This document shows, piece by piece, positions 44,355 through 52,310 of a DNA stretch of 64,000 nt. Position 1 is the stretch's first letter. Every line of letters begins with the position of its first letter. The translations under genes were made by a program, and so were the position numbers. Source of the stretch: Nisaea nitritireducens (GTDB lineage: Bacteria > Pseudomonadota > Alphaproteobacteria > Thalassobaculales > Thalassobaculaceae); NCBI RefSeq assembly GCF_014904795.1, contig NZ_JACZFS010000019.1:62001-126000 (forward strand), read 5' to 3'. The notes below the pieces were generated by a model. It was not told where the DNA came from and did not search any database. It worked only from the letters and a program-made list of their open reading frames with translations.

Positions 44355-45677
44355 CTAACCGGCCAGCTCCTGATCCAACCAGCGGGCTGTGCGCAGCAGT
44401 TTACCGTCGTCGCCCGGCTTGCCGACGAGCTGAACACCGAGCGGCAAACCGTCGACGCTCAATCTCGGCAGGGTCACGCAGGGCACGCCGAGATAGGTCC
44501 AGAGACCGTTGAACACGGCCGATCCCGTGGTGGCGAAACCGTGCGGCGCCGGGCCGGTCGCCGGCAGGCAGAGCACCGCGTCGTAGCGATCCAGCAGCGA
44601 TATCAGCGAGTCGTTTATCGGCCCGCGCGCCAGCACCGCCTCCACGTAATCACCGGCGGCGACCTTGCGGGCCGTGGCGAGGCGTGCCTTCACCATGTCG
44701 CTGGCCTTGTCAGGACTGGCGTCGATGAGGGGGCCATAATAGGGCACCATTTCCGCCGCCATGACCGTGGCGTGAAAGTCGAGAATGCGATCGAAGGGAG
44801 ACGGCAGGTTCTCCCGGACGCACCGGGCGCCAAGCCCGTCTACCACGCGCTCAATGGCCTCGCGCGCACCCGCGTCGGCCTCCGGCCAGGCCGGGGTCTC
44901 GAGGAAGGCAAATCTCGGCGCTGGGGTTTCGAGCCTGGACTCCGCGACGAGATCCGGGCGCCGGCCGCCAAAGCTGAAAGAGTCCGCGGCATCGAAAGCG
45001 GAAAGACTGCCCGCAATCAGTGCAAGATCCTCCACGGAACGGCCGTAGACGCCGACCGTGTCGAGCGTATGCGACTGCATCAGGACGCCCTCGCGCTGGA
45101 TCAGCCCGAGAGACGGCTTCAGGGCATGGATGCCATTGAACGAGCCGGGCCGGATCACCGAACCGCCGGTCTGGGTCCCGAGGGCCAATGGGACCTGGAA
45201 ATCGGCGACCGCCGCTCCGGAGCCTGCGGAGGACCCTCCCGGCGAGTGCTCCGGATTATGCGGATTGCGGGTCTTGCTCGGGTTGGTGTTCGCGAGCTCC
45301 GTCGTCACCGTCTTGCCCATGATCACCGCACCGGCATTGCGCAGCCGGGCAACGCAATCGGCGTCGCGCCCGGTCCGCTGCCCCCGGAAGAGGTCGGAGC
45401 CGTTCTCGGTCGGCATGTCCGCGGTCTCGATGATGTCCTTGATGCCCACCGGCACACCGTGCAGAGGGCCGAGCGTGTTGCCTGCCTTGCGATGCCTGTC
45501 CGCGGCGCGTGCGTTGGCGAGCGCCAGTTCCGGATCGAGGAAAGCCCAGGCCCGGACCGTGTCATCGCGTGCGCCAACGCGGTCCAGGCAGGCGCGCATC
45601 ATATCTTCGGCCGAGGCTTCCCCCGCCGCCAGAACCCGGACGGCTTCGGACGCAGTCAGTTCGTTCAATTTTGTCAT
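44355..45677 (-). CDS. Amidase-signature family amidase
   Basis: A 440-residue amidase. Catalytic Lys is in GVPVGIKDIIETADMPTENG (about residue 75), cis-Ser in SPGGSSAGSGAAVADF, nucleophile Ser in GTQTGGSVIRPGSFNGI, and GKTVTTELANTNPSKTRNP lies between. The C-terminal half has LPATGPAPHGFATTGS. It is 51 bp downstream of the glutamine synthetase gene on the same strand, so it may belong to the glnT-mgs cluster; nitrogen release from an amide would fit, but this is inference. Confidence 0.88.
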   Translation of the reverse strand: MTKLNELTASEAVRVLAAGEASAEDMMRACLDRVGARDDTVRAWAFLDPELALANARAADRHRKAGNTLGPLHGVPVGIKDIIETADMPTENGSDLFRGQRTGRDADCVARLRNAGAVIMGKTVTTELANTNPSKTRNPHNPEHSPGGSSAGSGAAVADFQVPLALGTQTGGSVIRPGSFNGIHALKPSLGLIQREGVLMQSHTLDTVGVYGRSVEDLALIAGSLSAFDAADSFSFGGRRPDLVAESRLETPAPRFAFLETPAWPEADAGAREAIERVVDGLGARCVRENLPSPFDRILDFHATVMAAEMVPYYGPLIDASPDKASDMVKARLATARKVAAGDYVEAVLARGPINDSLISLLDRYDAVLCLPATGPAPHGFATTGSAVFNGLWTYLGVPCVTLPRLSVDGLPLGVQLVGKPGDDGKLLRTARWLDQELAG

Positions 45678-45727
45678 CGCGGGTCCCCTATCCGGCTGAG
45701 CGAACGTCTATCAGGGCACCCGGATTC

Positions 45728-47035
45728 TCAAATGTCGAGCGTGGTTTCGCGCTCCCATTCGGTGAGGTGCGATGTGTAGGAATTCCACTCGCCCAGTTTC
45801 AGCTTCAGGAAAGCGGCCGAGAATTCCTCGCCAAGGATCGCTTTCAGCCCCGAATCCGCATCGAACGTCCGCAACGCGTCCAGCATGTTCAGCGGTAGGC
45901 GGGCTGCATCGGCCGCCAGCTCCGGCTGAGCATACATGTCGTTATCATGGCGCTTGCCTGGATCGGCCTTGGTTTTAAGGCCGTCGAGACCGGCGGCGAT
46001 GACAACCGCCTGCAGCAGATACGGGTTCGTGGCCCCGTCCGGCAGGCGCAGCTCGAAGCGGCCCGGACCCGGCACACGGACCATATGGGTGCGGTTGTTG
46101 CCGGACCAGGTAACCGAATTCGGCGCCCATGTCGCACCGGACGCCGTACCCGCCGCATTGATACGCTTGTAGGAGTTCACTGTTGGATTGGTGATCGCCG
46201 TCATGCCCTGGGCATGTTTCATGATGCCGCCGAGGAAGTGCATTCCCTCTTTCGAGAGGCCCAGTTCGTCCTTCTTGTCGGCGAACGCGTTCTCCTTGCC
46301 CTTCTTGTCCCAGACCGAGACATGGCAATGGCAGCCATTGCCGGTCAGGTGCTTGAACGGCTTCGGCATGAAGGTCGCGCGCAGGCCGTGTTTCTCGGCC
46401 ACGGACTTGACCATGAACTTGAAGAAAGAATGTTTGTCCGCCGTCTTCAGGGCGTCGTCGAATTCCCAGTTCATCTCGAACTGGCCGTTCGCGTCCTCAT
46501 GATCGTTCTGGTACGGACCCCAGCCGAGCTCCAGCATGTAGTCGCAGATCTCGGAGATAACGTCATAGCGGCGCATCACCGCCTGCTGGTCGTAGCAAGG
46601 CTTCTCGGCGGTATCGAACGGGTCGGAAATCTCGGTACCGTCCGGCAGGATCAGGAAATATTCGGCCTCGATCCCGGTTTTCACGCGCAGTCCCTGCCCG
46701 GCGGCCAGATCGACCATTCGCTTCAGCGTATTGCGCGGCGCCTGTTCGACCGGCTTGTCCTCCATCACGCAATCGCCCGCGACCCAGGCCACGTCCTTAC
46801 GCCAGGGAAGCTGGATCGCCGTCGAGGCGTCCGGCACCGCAAACAAATCCGGGTGGGCCGGCGTCATGTCCAGCCAGGCCGCGAAACCTGCGAAGCCCGC
46901 ACCTTCTGACTGCATGTCCGCAATAGCCTGGGCCGGAACCAGCTTGGCGCGCTGGGCGCCGAACAGGTCGGTAAAGGAGATCATGAAATACTTGACCCCC
47001 TTCTCTTTCGCGAAAGCCGCGAGATCCTTCGTCAT
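45728..47035 (-). CDS. glnT: Type III glutamine synthetase / gamma-glutamylmethylamide synthetase-like ligase (GlnT)
   Basis: A 435-residue glutamine-synthetase-fold ligase. The start MTKDLAAFAKEKGVKYFMIS is typical of the GlnT group. Active-site segments are GIEAEYFLI, NGQFEMNWEFDDAL, NGCHCHVSVWDKKG (ATP/metal His) and GPGRFELRLPDGATNPY. AGGAGG lies just before ATG 47035. It is the last member of a run mgsA-mgsB-mgsC-glnT. In methylamine users the ligase at this place, GmaS, joins methylamine to glutamate; in rhizobia the same arrangement is called glnT-glxBCD. Sequence alone does not separate ammonia from methylamine as substrate. Confidence 0.85.
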   Translation of the reverse strand: MTKDLAAFAKEKGVKYFMISFTDLFGAQRAKLVPAQAIADMQSEGAGFAGFAAWLDMTPAHPDLFAVPDASTAIQLPWRKDVAWVAGDCVMEDKPVEQAPRNTLKRMVDLAAGQGLRVKTGIEAEYFLILPDGTEISDPFDTAEKPCYDQQAVMRRYDVISEICDYMLELGWGPYQNDHEDANGQFEMNWEFDDALKTADKHSFFKFMVKSVAEKHGLRATFMPKPFKHLTGNGCHCHVSVWDKKGKENAFADKKDELGLSKEGMHFLGGIMKHAQGMTAITNPTVNSYKRINAAGTASGATWAPNSVTWSGNNRTHMVRVPGPGRFELRLPDGATNPYLLQAVVIAAGLDGLKTKADPGKRHDNDMYAQPELAADAARLPLNMLDALRTFDADSGLKAILGEEFSAAFLKLKLGEWNSYTSHLTEWERETTLDI

Positions 47036-47089
47036 GAAACCTCCTGTCTCCGGTAAACGGTGCTGCACACCGCCCTGTCTGTCCCTGTC

Positions 47090-48418
47090 TTAAAGTCCGG
47101 TCTTGCCCGGTATCCAGTCCGTCCCGGCCAGCGGCACGCCCGCCATGGCCGATGCCTCAATGCTCAGCGCACAAAGGTCTTCCGGCTCAAGATTATGCAC
47201 ATGGTTCTTGCCGCAGGCCCGGGCGATGGTCTGCGCTTCCAGCGTCATCACCTTCAGATAATTCGCCAGCCTGCGCCCGGCCGCAACCGGGTCGACCCGC
47301 TTCATCAGCTCCGGGTCCTGGGTGGAAATGCCCGCCGGATCGCGTCCCTCGTGCCAGTCGTCATAGGCACCGGCAGTCGTGCCGAGGGCGCGGTATTCCT
47401 CTTCCCAGCGCGGATCGTTATCGCCGATGGCGACCAGTGCCGCCGTGCCGATGGAAACAGCGTCAGCACCCAGCGCCAGTGCCTTGGCGACATCCGCACC
47501 GTTCCGCACACCGCCGGAAATGACGAGCTGAACCTTACGATGCATGCCGAGATCCTGCAGCGCCTGTACGGCGGGCCGGATGCAGGCCAGCGTCGGCAGA
47601 CCGACATTCTCGATAAAGACTTCCTGAGTCGCCGCCGTGCCGCCCTGCATGCCGTCGAGCACGACCACGTCGGCACCGGACTTCACCGCCAGCGCGGTGT
47701 CGTAATAGGGCCGCGCGCCGCCGACCTTCACATAGATCGGCTTTTCCCAGTCGGTGATCTCGCGCAATTCCTGGATCTTGATTTCCAGATCGTCCGGCCC
47801 GGTCCAGTCCGGATGACGGCAGGCGGAGCGCTGGTCGATGCCCTGCGGCAGGGTGCGCATCTCCGCGACCCGGTCGGAGATTTTCTGGCCCAGCAGCATA
47901 CCGCCTCCGCCCGGCTTGGCGCCCTGCCCGACCACCACCTCGATGGCGTCGGCCCGGCGCAGATCGTGCGGGTTCATGCCATATCGGGACGGCAGGTATT
48001 GGTAGACGAGGATCTCGGAATGCCCACGCTCCTCCTCGGTCATGCCGCCATCGCCAGTGGTCGTGGAGGTCCCGGCGAGCGTCGCACCGCGTCCCAATGC
48101 CTCCTTGGCGGGACCGGAGAGCGAGCCGAAGCTCATACCCGCGATGGTGATCGGGATCTTCAGCTCGATCGGCTTCTTCGCGTGCCGCGCGCCGAGCACC
48201 ACATTGGTACCGCACGCCTCACGGTATCCTTCCAGCGGATAGCGGGAGATCGAGGCACCAAGGAACAGAAGATCGTCGAAATGCGGCACCTTGCGCTTCG
48301 CACCGGCACCGCGAATGTCATAGATGCCGGTCGCGGCGGCGCGGCGAATTTCCGACAGCGTGTAATCGTCGAACGTGGCGGATTGGCGCGGCGTGGTCGG
48401 GGGATTTTTATAGGTCAT
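47090..48418 (-). CDS. mgsC: FMN-binding glutamate synthase domain protein (MgsC/GlxD type)
   Basis: A 442-residue homologue of the FMN synthase domain of GltB. Motifs: FLGASISRYPLEGYREAC, ITIAGMSFGSLSGPAKEALG, GTSTTTGDGGMTEEER, QYLPSRYG, VVVGQGAKPGGGGMLLG, and ISGGVRNGADVAKALALGAD with GTAAL for FMN. It matches MgsC of N-methylglutamate synthase or rhizobial GlxD. The C-terminal cysteines (ARACGKNH and EDLCALS) are fewer than the 3Fe-4S set of full GltB. Start ATG 48418 (MTYKNPPTT) lies 10 bp after mgsB; a longer frame overlaps mgsB. The three Mgs chains act together. Confidence 0.85.
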   Translation of the reverse strand: MTYKNPPTTPRQSATFDDYTLSEIRRAAATGIYDIRGAGAKRKVPHFDDLLFLGASISRYPLEGYREACGTNVVLGARHAKKPIELKIPITIAGMSFGSLSGPAKEALGRGATLAGTSTTTGDGGMTEEERGHSEILVYQYLPSRYGMNPHDLRRADAIEVVVGQGAKPGGGGMLLGQKISDRVAEMRTLPQGIDQRSACRHPDWTGPDDLEIKIQELREITDWEKPIYVKVGGARPYYDTALAVKSGADVVVLDGMQGGTAATQEVFIENVGLPTLACIRPAVQALQDLGMHRKVQLVISGGVRNGADVAKALALGADAVSIGTAALVAIGDNDPRWEEEYRALGTTAGAYDDWHEGRDPAGISTQDPELMKRVDPVAAGRRLANYLKVMTLEAQTIARACGKNHVHNLEPEDLCALSIEASAMAGVPLAGTDWIPGKTGL

Positions 48419-48428
48419 CTGTCCGGCC

Positions 48429-49115
48429 TCAATACGCGTCGACATTGTCGATGTTGAAATTGTAGAGCGTGCGGGCGGAGCCGTAACGGGTGAACTCCTC
48501 CGGCTTCGCATCCGTGATACCGGCCTTTGCCAAGAGATCCGCCAGCAGCGCCAGATGTTTCGGCCGCATCTTCTTCTTCACGCAATCGGCCCCAAGGCTC
48601 TTCACCTCACCGCGCACGAAGAGTTTCGCTTCATACAGCGAGTCGCCGAGCGCATCGCCGGCATCGCCAAGCACGACAAGGTTTCCGGCCTGCGCCATGA
48701 AGGCGGACATATGGCCGATATTGCCTTTCACGACGATATCGATGCCTTTCATGGAGATGCCGCAGCGCGAGGAGGCATTGCCTTCGATCACCAGCAGGCC
48801 GCCATGGCCCGTGGCACCGGCATACTGGCTGGCATCGCCCTTCACCACGACGGTACCGGACATCATGTTCTCCGCCACCCCTGGGCCCACGCTGCCATGC
48901 ACGGTGACCGTGGCCTCAGCATTCATGCCCGCGCAGTAGTAACCGACGCTGCCATGCACATCGACGTGCACCGGCTTATCGATCCCGACTGCCACCGCAT
49001 GGGCGCCGCGCGGATTGATCACCTCGAAATCACTCTCGTTCGTTCCCGCCCCGACAGAATGGAGCGCCTGGTTCAGGTCCCGCAGGGGAACCGACGCCAG
49101 ATCAAAGGTCGGCAT
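48429..49115 (-). CDS. mgsB: GXGXG-domain glutamate synthase subunit (MgsB/GlxC type)
   Basis: A 228-residue protein equal to the C-terminal GXGXG beta-helix of GltB. Repeated turns contain GSVGYYCAGMN, GSVGPGVAENMMSG, GHGGLLVIEGNASSRCGISM and GNIGHMSAFMAQAGNLVVLGD, as in formylmethanofuran dehydrogenase C and GltB. In MgsABC it is the structural link between amidotransferase and FMN domains. It starts 3 bp after mgsA and is followed by mgsC after 10 bp. Confidence 0.87.
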   Translation of the reverse strand: MPTFDLASVPLRDLNQALHSVGAGTNESDFEVINPRGAHAVAVGIDKPVHVDVHGSVGYYCAGMNAEATVTVHGSVGPGVAENMMSGTVVVKGDASQYAGATGHGGLLVIEGNASSRCGISMKGIDIVVKGNIGHMSAFMAQAGNLVVLGDAGDALGDSLYEAKLFVRGEVKSLGADCVKKKMRPKHLALLADLLAKAGITDAKPEEFTRYGSARTLYNFNIDNVDAY

Positions 49116-49118
49116 CGC

Positions 49119-50015
49119 TCAATGCTCCCAGAAATAGACGGTTGCGGGCTCGGGCTCCCAGACCCGGGCTGTTTCGATGCCCGGCAGGTTGACCAGCGCC
49201 CGATATTCGGACCCGAAGGCGACATATTCGTCCGTCTCGGCCATCACCGCCGGCTTGCAGGCAATCGGATCGCGCAGCACGCCGAAGCCGGACTTGGTGC
49301 CGACGACGAAGGTGTAGAAGCCGTCGAGATCGCTCAACCCGCTTTCCAGCGCCGCGCCCAGATTGCTGCCGGTCGCCAGCTTGTGGGAGAGATAGGCGGC
49401 GGCAACCTCCGTATCGTTCTCGGTCTCGAAGCTGAGCCCGTTGCGGACCAATTCACGCCGCAGATTATTATGGTTGGAGAGCGAGCCGTTATGCACCAGA
49501 CACTGGTCCGGCCCGGTGGAGAACGGATGCGCGCCGAAGGTGGTCACGGCGGATTCGGTCGCCATCCTGGTGTGTCCGATGCCGTGCGTGCCGCCCATCG
49601 CACCAATCTTGAAGCGTTCCGCCACGTCCTGCGGCAATCCGACTTCCTTGTAGATCTCGACACTCTCGCCGCTGCCCATAACGGTGACGCCCGGGCGGAG
49701 CTCCTTCAGGACTGTCCGCGTCTCATCCAACTTGGCGACATCAACCGCTATCACCGCATGGGTCGCCCGGACGGACACCGAGACGGCAACGCCCAGCTTC
49801 TTAGCAAGCGCAGCCTTGAGGCCTTTGAAGTCCGAGGCCGGATCGGCGGACTGCACCGTGATCTTTCCGGCACCCGCTTCGCTCGGGCCATAGATCGCAA
49901 TACCGGCACTGTCCGGACCGCGATCCGTCATGGTGATCAGCATATCCGACAGCAGCGCGCCGAGCCGTGGCTCCAGCGCCTTGTCCTTCAGGAACAATCC
50001 AACGATGCCGCACAT
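49119..50015 (-). CDS. mgsA: Class II glutamine amidotransferase (MgsA/GlxB type)
   Basis: A 298-residue Ntn-type glutaminase. The start is set at ATG 50015 because it puts the nucleophile Cys directly after Met (MCGIVGLF), as the family requires; GGAGGG lies upstream. Further motifs are TDRGPDSAGIAIYG, GIGHTRMATES, HPFSTGPDQCLVHNGSLSNH and FETENDTEVAAAYL. It supplies ammonia, or transfers the glutamyl group, with MgsB and MgsC. It is the first gene of the run after the XRE-cupin regulator, and two operator-like repeats lie in the 99-bp gap before it. Confidence 0.88.
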   Translation of the reverse strand: MCGIVGLFLKDKALEPRLGALLSDMLITMTDRGPDSAGIAIYGPSEAGAGKITVQSADPASDFKGLKAALAKKLGVAVSVSVRATHAVIAVDVAKLDETRTVLKELRPGVTVMGSGESVEIYKEVGLPQDVAERFKIGAMGGTHGIGHTRMATESAVTTFGAHPFSTGPDQCLVHNGSLSNHNNLRRELVRNGLSFETENDTEVAAAYLSHKLATGSNLGAALESGLSDLDGFYTFVVGTKSGFGVLRDPIACKPAVMAETDEYVAFGSEYRALVNLPGIETARVWEPEPATVYFWEH

Positions 50016-50083
50016 GGCCGGCAACCCTCCGTATCAAGTTCTGAGGGAGGTTAGCAGCCCACCTTCAGGAACTCAATTACGAA

Positions 50084-50116
50084 GAATAATAGTTTCCCCT
50101 AAGGAATAATTTATTC
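50084..50116. promoter_or_regulatory. Paired operator-like repeats upstream of mgsA
   Basis: GAATAATTTATTC (50104-50116) is a palindrome with 6-bp arms around one base. A related copy, GAATAATAGTTTC, lies at 50084-50096, exactly 20 bp away, so both would face the same side of the helix. The pair sits at the end of the XRE-cupin gene and before mgsA, a good place for that regulator to act (inference). Confidence 0.55.
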
Positions 50117-50795
50117 AATCCTGCGACCCACGCTGAGGATAAGAAATGATCGAGAGATAGCGGATCGGCCGGGTGATCAGCTCTTCCGGCCCGTGCGGCG
50201 CATCCGCATCAAAGAACAGGCTGTCCCCCGGCAGCATCCGGTAGGTCTCGTCCCCATGCCGGTACAGCACCTCGCCCTCCAGCATGTAGATCAGCTCGGT
50301 GCCCTGATGCTGGAAGGCCGGGAAGATATCGGAATCCTCGGTCAGGCTGATCACATAGGGCTCGACCAGAACGCCGCTGGTATTACCTTCGAGATAACCG
50401 AGCAGGTTGTACTGGTGCCCGGCCCGGGTCCCCCTGCGCTCGACCTGAACCCCCTCGCCCGCTTTCACAAAGACCGCGTTGCGCGGCTCCTCGAACCGTT
50501 TGAACAGATCGGTGATCGGCACGCCGAGTGCGCGGGCGACAGCCTGAAGCGTGGTCAGGGACGGAGAAATCGCGCCGTTCTCGATCTTCGACAGCATGCC
50601 GACCGACAGGCCGGTGGCGGTGGCGAGGTCCGCGACGGTGATCCCAAGAGCCTTGCGGAATTCCCGCACCTCGCGGCCGATCGCTTGCTCCAGATTGTTC
50701 TCCTTAGGCTCCTTGACCGCATGCGGGTCCTGGGCCAGCGCCGGCCTGCCGCTTGCGGTCGCCCCTTTATCGGCCTTTGGCTTACCGGAAGACAT
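50115..50795 (-). CDS. XRE family transcriptional regulator with C-terminal cupin domain
   Basis: A 226-residue regulator. A disordered basic N-terminus precedes the XRE helix-turn-helix (REFRKALGITVADLATATGL and SVGMLSKIENGAISPSLTT, about residues 45-85), then a cupin (about 140-215) with HQGTELIYMLEGEVLYRHGD and GDSLFFDADAPHGPEEL. Cupins of this class sense small ligands. Start overlaps the nucleoside hydrolase stop by one base. It is probably the local regulator of the mgs-glnT genes; paired palindromes lie at its 3' end. The ligand is unknown. Confidence 0.9.
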   Translation of the reverse strand: MSSGKPKADKGATASGRPALAQDPHAVKEPKENNLEQAIGREVREFRKALGITVADLATATGLSVGMLSKIENGAISPSLTTLQAVARALGVPITDLFKRFEEPRNAVFVKAGEGVQVERRGTRAGHQYNLLGYLEGNTSGVLVEPYVISLTEDSDIFPAFQHQGTELIYMLEGEVLYRHGDETYRMLPGDSLFFDADAPHGPEELITRPIRYLSIISYPQRGSQD

Positions 50796-51706
50796 CAGGA
50801 ATAACGGGAGAGGCGGTTGAGCAAACGGGCGAGGAACTCATCCGCATCGACATCCAGCATCACGGTCGCGTTCGGCGTGCCGTCACCCGGATCGCGGACG
50901 ATGCTGCGACCGGCCTCCACACCTTCGGTGACGATATCGACACGGCGTGCCTCGCCGGAGAACAGTTCCGGCCAGAGCATGTAGCCGACCGTCAACACGT
51001 CATGCAGGGCCGGGTCTTTGTCGGAACCGTAGAAGGTCAGCATTCCGGCAGTCGTATGGCCTACCCTCGTCTCCAGAGCCCGCAGCGCCTGGATCCAGTC
51101 CGGCTTGGCCCGCACCTGGTGAGTGATGTTCAACCCGTGCATGACGATCGGTGCCCCGCTCTCGAAAACGATATGGGCGGCGTGCGGATCGACATGGAAA
51201 TTGAACTCGGCATGGGGCGTGACGTTACCGGGCCCGGTCGAGCCTCCCATGACCACGATATTGGATACTTCCCCGGCGAATTCCGGCCGCGCCGCCAGCG
51301 CATGCGCGACATTCGTCAGCGGCCCCACCGGCAGCAGCGTAACACCACCCGGCGCGGCGGAAATTTCGCGGCGCAGCACGTCAGCACCATGTCCCGGCGC
51401 CAGAGCGGAAATCGCATCGGGAAGGTCGCTGCCATCGAGCCCGGTCTTGCCATGAACCTCGTCCGCCGTCTTCAGAGCCTTGATCAGCGGACGTGGGCAA
51501 CCGGCATGGATCGGCACCTCACCGCGCCCGGCAAGATCGCGGATACGCCGGGCATTCGCCTCCGTCCGGTGCAGCGGCACATTGCCCGCAACCGTGGTGA
51601 CGGCCCTGATGTCGAGTTCCTCGGGACTGGCGAAGGCGAGCAGCAGGGCCACCGCGTCGTCAATTCCCGGATCACAGTCGATAATGATGGTTTCGCGCTG
51701 GGTCAT
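50795..51706 (-). CDS. Nucleoside hydrolase (IunH family)
   Basis: A 303-residue Ca2+-dependent N-ribohydrolase that splits ribonucleosides into base and ribose. The signature IIIDCDPGIDDAVALLLAF is at the N-terminus (DxDPGxDD), with TTVAGNVPLHRTEANARRI, VHGKTGLDGSDLP and NFHVDPHAAHIVFESG further on. Length is standard. The stop shares a base with the XRE-cupin start, so they are translationally coupled. It may feed ammonia-yielding bases into nitrogen metabolism, but no transporter for nucleosides is in sight. Confidence 0.93.
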   Translation of the reverse strand: MTQRETIIIDCDPGIDDAVALLLAFASPEELDIRAVTTVAGNVPLHRTEANARRIRDLAGRGEVPIHAGCPRPLIKALKTADEVHGKTGLDGSDLPDAISALAPGHGADVLRREISAAPGGVTLLPVGPLTNVAHALAARPEFAGEVSNIVVMGGSTGPGNVTPHAEFNFHVDPHAAHIVFESGAPIVMHGLNITHQVRAKPDWIQALRALETRVGHTTAGMLTFYGSDKDPALHDVLTVGYMLWPELFSGEARRVDIVTEGVEAGRSIVRDPGDGTPNATVMLDVDADEFLARLLNRLSRYS

Positions 51707-51821
51707 GCATCGGAAGATAGGCAGCGACGGAAAACTGCGGCAAGCTGTTTTACCGGAACGCCTTGAACCATCGGCATGGTTCCGCTATTCCCGTCCGCTC
51801 AATCGAACAAGGGGAACACCC

Positions 51822-52031
51822 GTGCAAAAGAGCGAAATCGAAAAAGTTCAGCGCTACCTGCGCCAGACCTTCGGCAACCACGGCATCAGCATCGAAGGCC
51901 GTCCGAATAAAGACGATTCGGCCGAGGTCTCCCTGGATGGGGAATTCATCGGCGTCATCTTCAAGGATGATGAAGAAGGCGATGTTTCCTATGATTTCCA
52001 TATGACTATCCTGGAAATGGACCTCAACTAA
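51822..52031 (+). CDS. DUF3126 family small protein
   Basis: A 69-residue protein recognised as DUF3126 by VQRYLRQTFGNHGISIEGRP and the acidic GVIFKDDEEGDVSYDFHMTI. GTG 51822 has AAGGGGA ahead. No signal or membrane part. The family is restricted mainly to alphaproteobacteria and has no known role. A 9-bp-stem hairpin overlaps its stop codon. Confidence 0.85.
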   Translation: MQKSEIEKVQRYLRQTFGNHGISIEGRPNKDDSAEVSLDGEFIGVIFKDDEEGDVSYDFHMTILEMDLN

Positions 52032-52040
52032 GAGGTCCAT
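52017..52040 (+). terminator. Hairpin overlapping the DUF3126 stop codon
   Basis: ATGGACCTC (52017-52025) and GAGGTCCAT (52032-52040) form a perfect 9-bp stem around AACTAA, which includes the stop. There is no T-run, so termination is possible but weakly supported. Confidence 0.35.
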
Positions 52041-52118
52041 TCGCCTCGGCGGAAAACTCCACAAAACCGAAACACAGGATGTGTCATTCTGTTCCACACA
52101 TGGAACGGAGGATGCCAA

Positions 52119-52310
52119 ATGCGTCTGGATGACATTGTTTCGGTAACCTGCACCGATACGGACAAGACCGAGCAAGGCAAGGTGGTCCGTCTCGGACGCG
52201 ACCGCGCCGACATCATGATCGGCCCGGCCGTTATCCAGTTCAGGATGACCAAGCCCGGTTTCTATATCGGCAACATGCACGGGCTCGAATTTACCATGAA
52301 AGCGGGATGA
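52119..52310 (+). CDS. Small hypothetical protein (63 aa)
   Basis: Not recognised. It starts MRLDDIVSVTCTDTDKTEQG and contains RADIMIGPAVIQFRMTKPGF. It appears beta-rich, like a small SH3- or KOW-like fold (inference). GGAG lies 8 bases before the ATG, just after a short GTTCC-ACACAT-GGAAC hairpin. Its stop overlaps the start of the serine hydrolase as ATGA, so the two are translationally coupled. Confidence 0.7.
   Translation: MRLDDIVSVTCTDTDKTEQGKVVRLGRDRADIMIGPAVIQFRMTKPGFYIGNMHGLEFTMKAG

Noticed and set aside
44316-45779. A 487-codon plus-strand frame
   Set aside because: Antisense to the second amidase, which has a complete amidase signature.
48555-50054. A 499-codon plus-strand frame
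   Set aside because: Antisense to mgsB and mgsA; no domain, no ribosome binding site.
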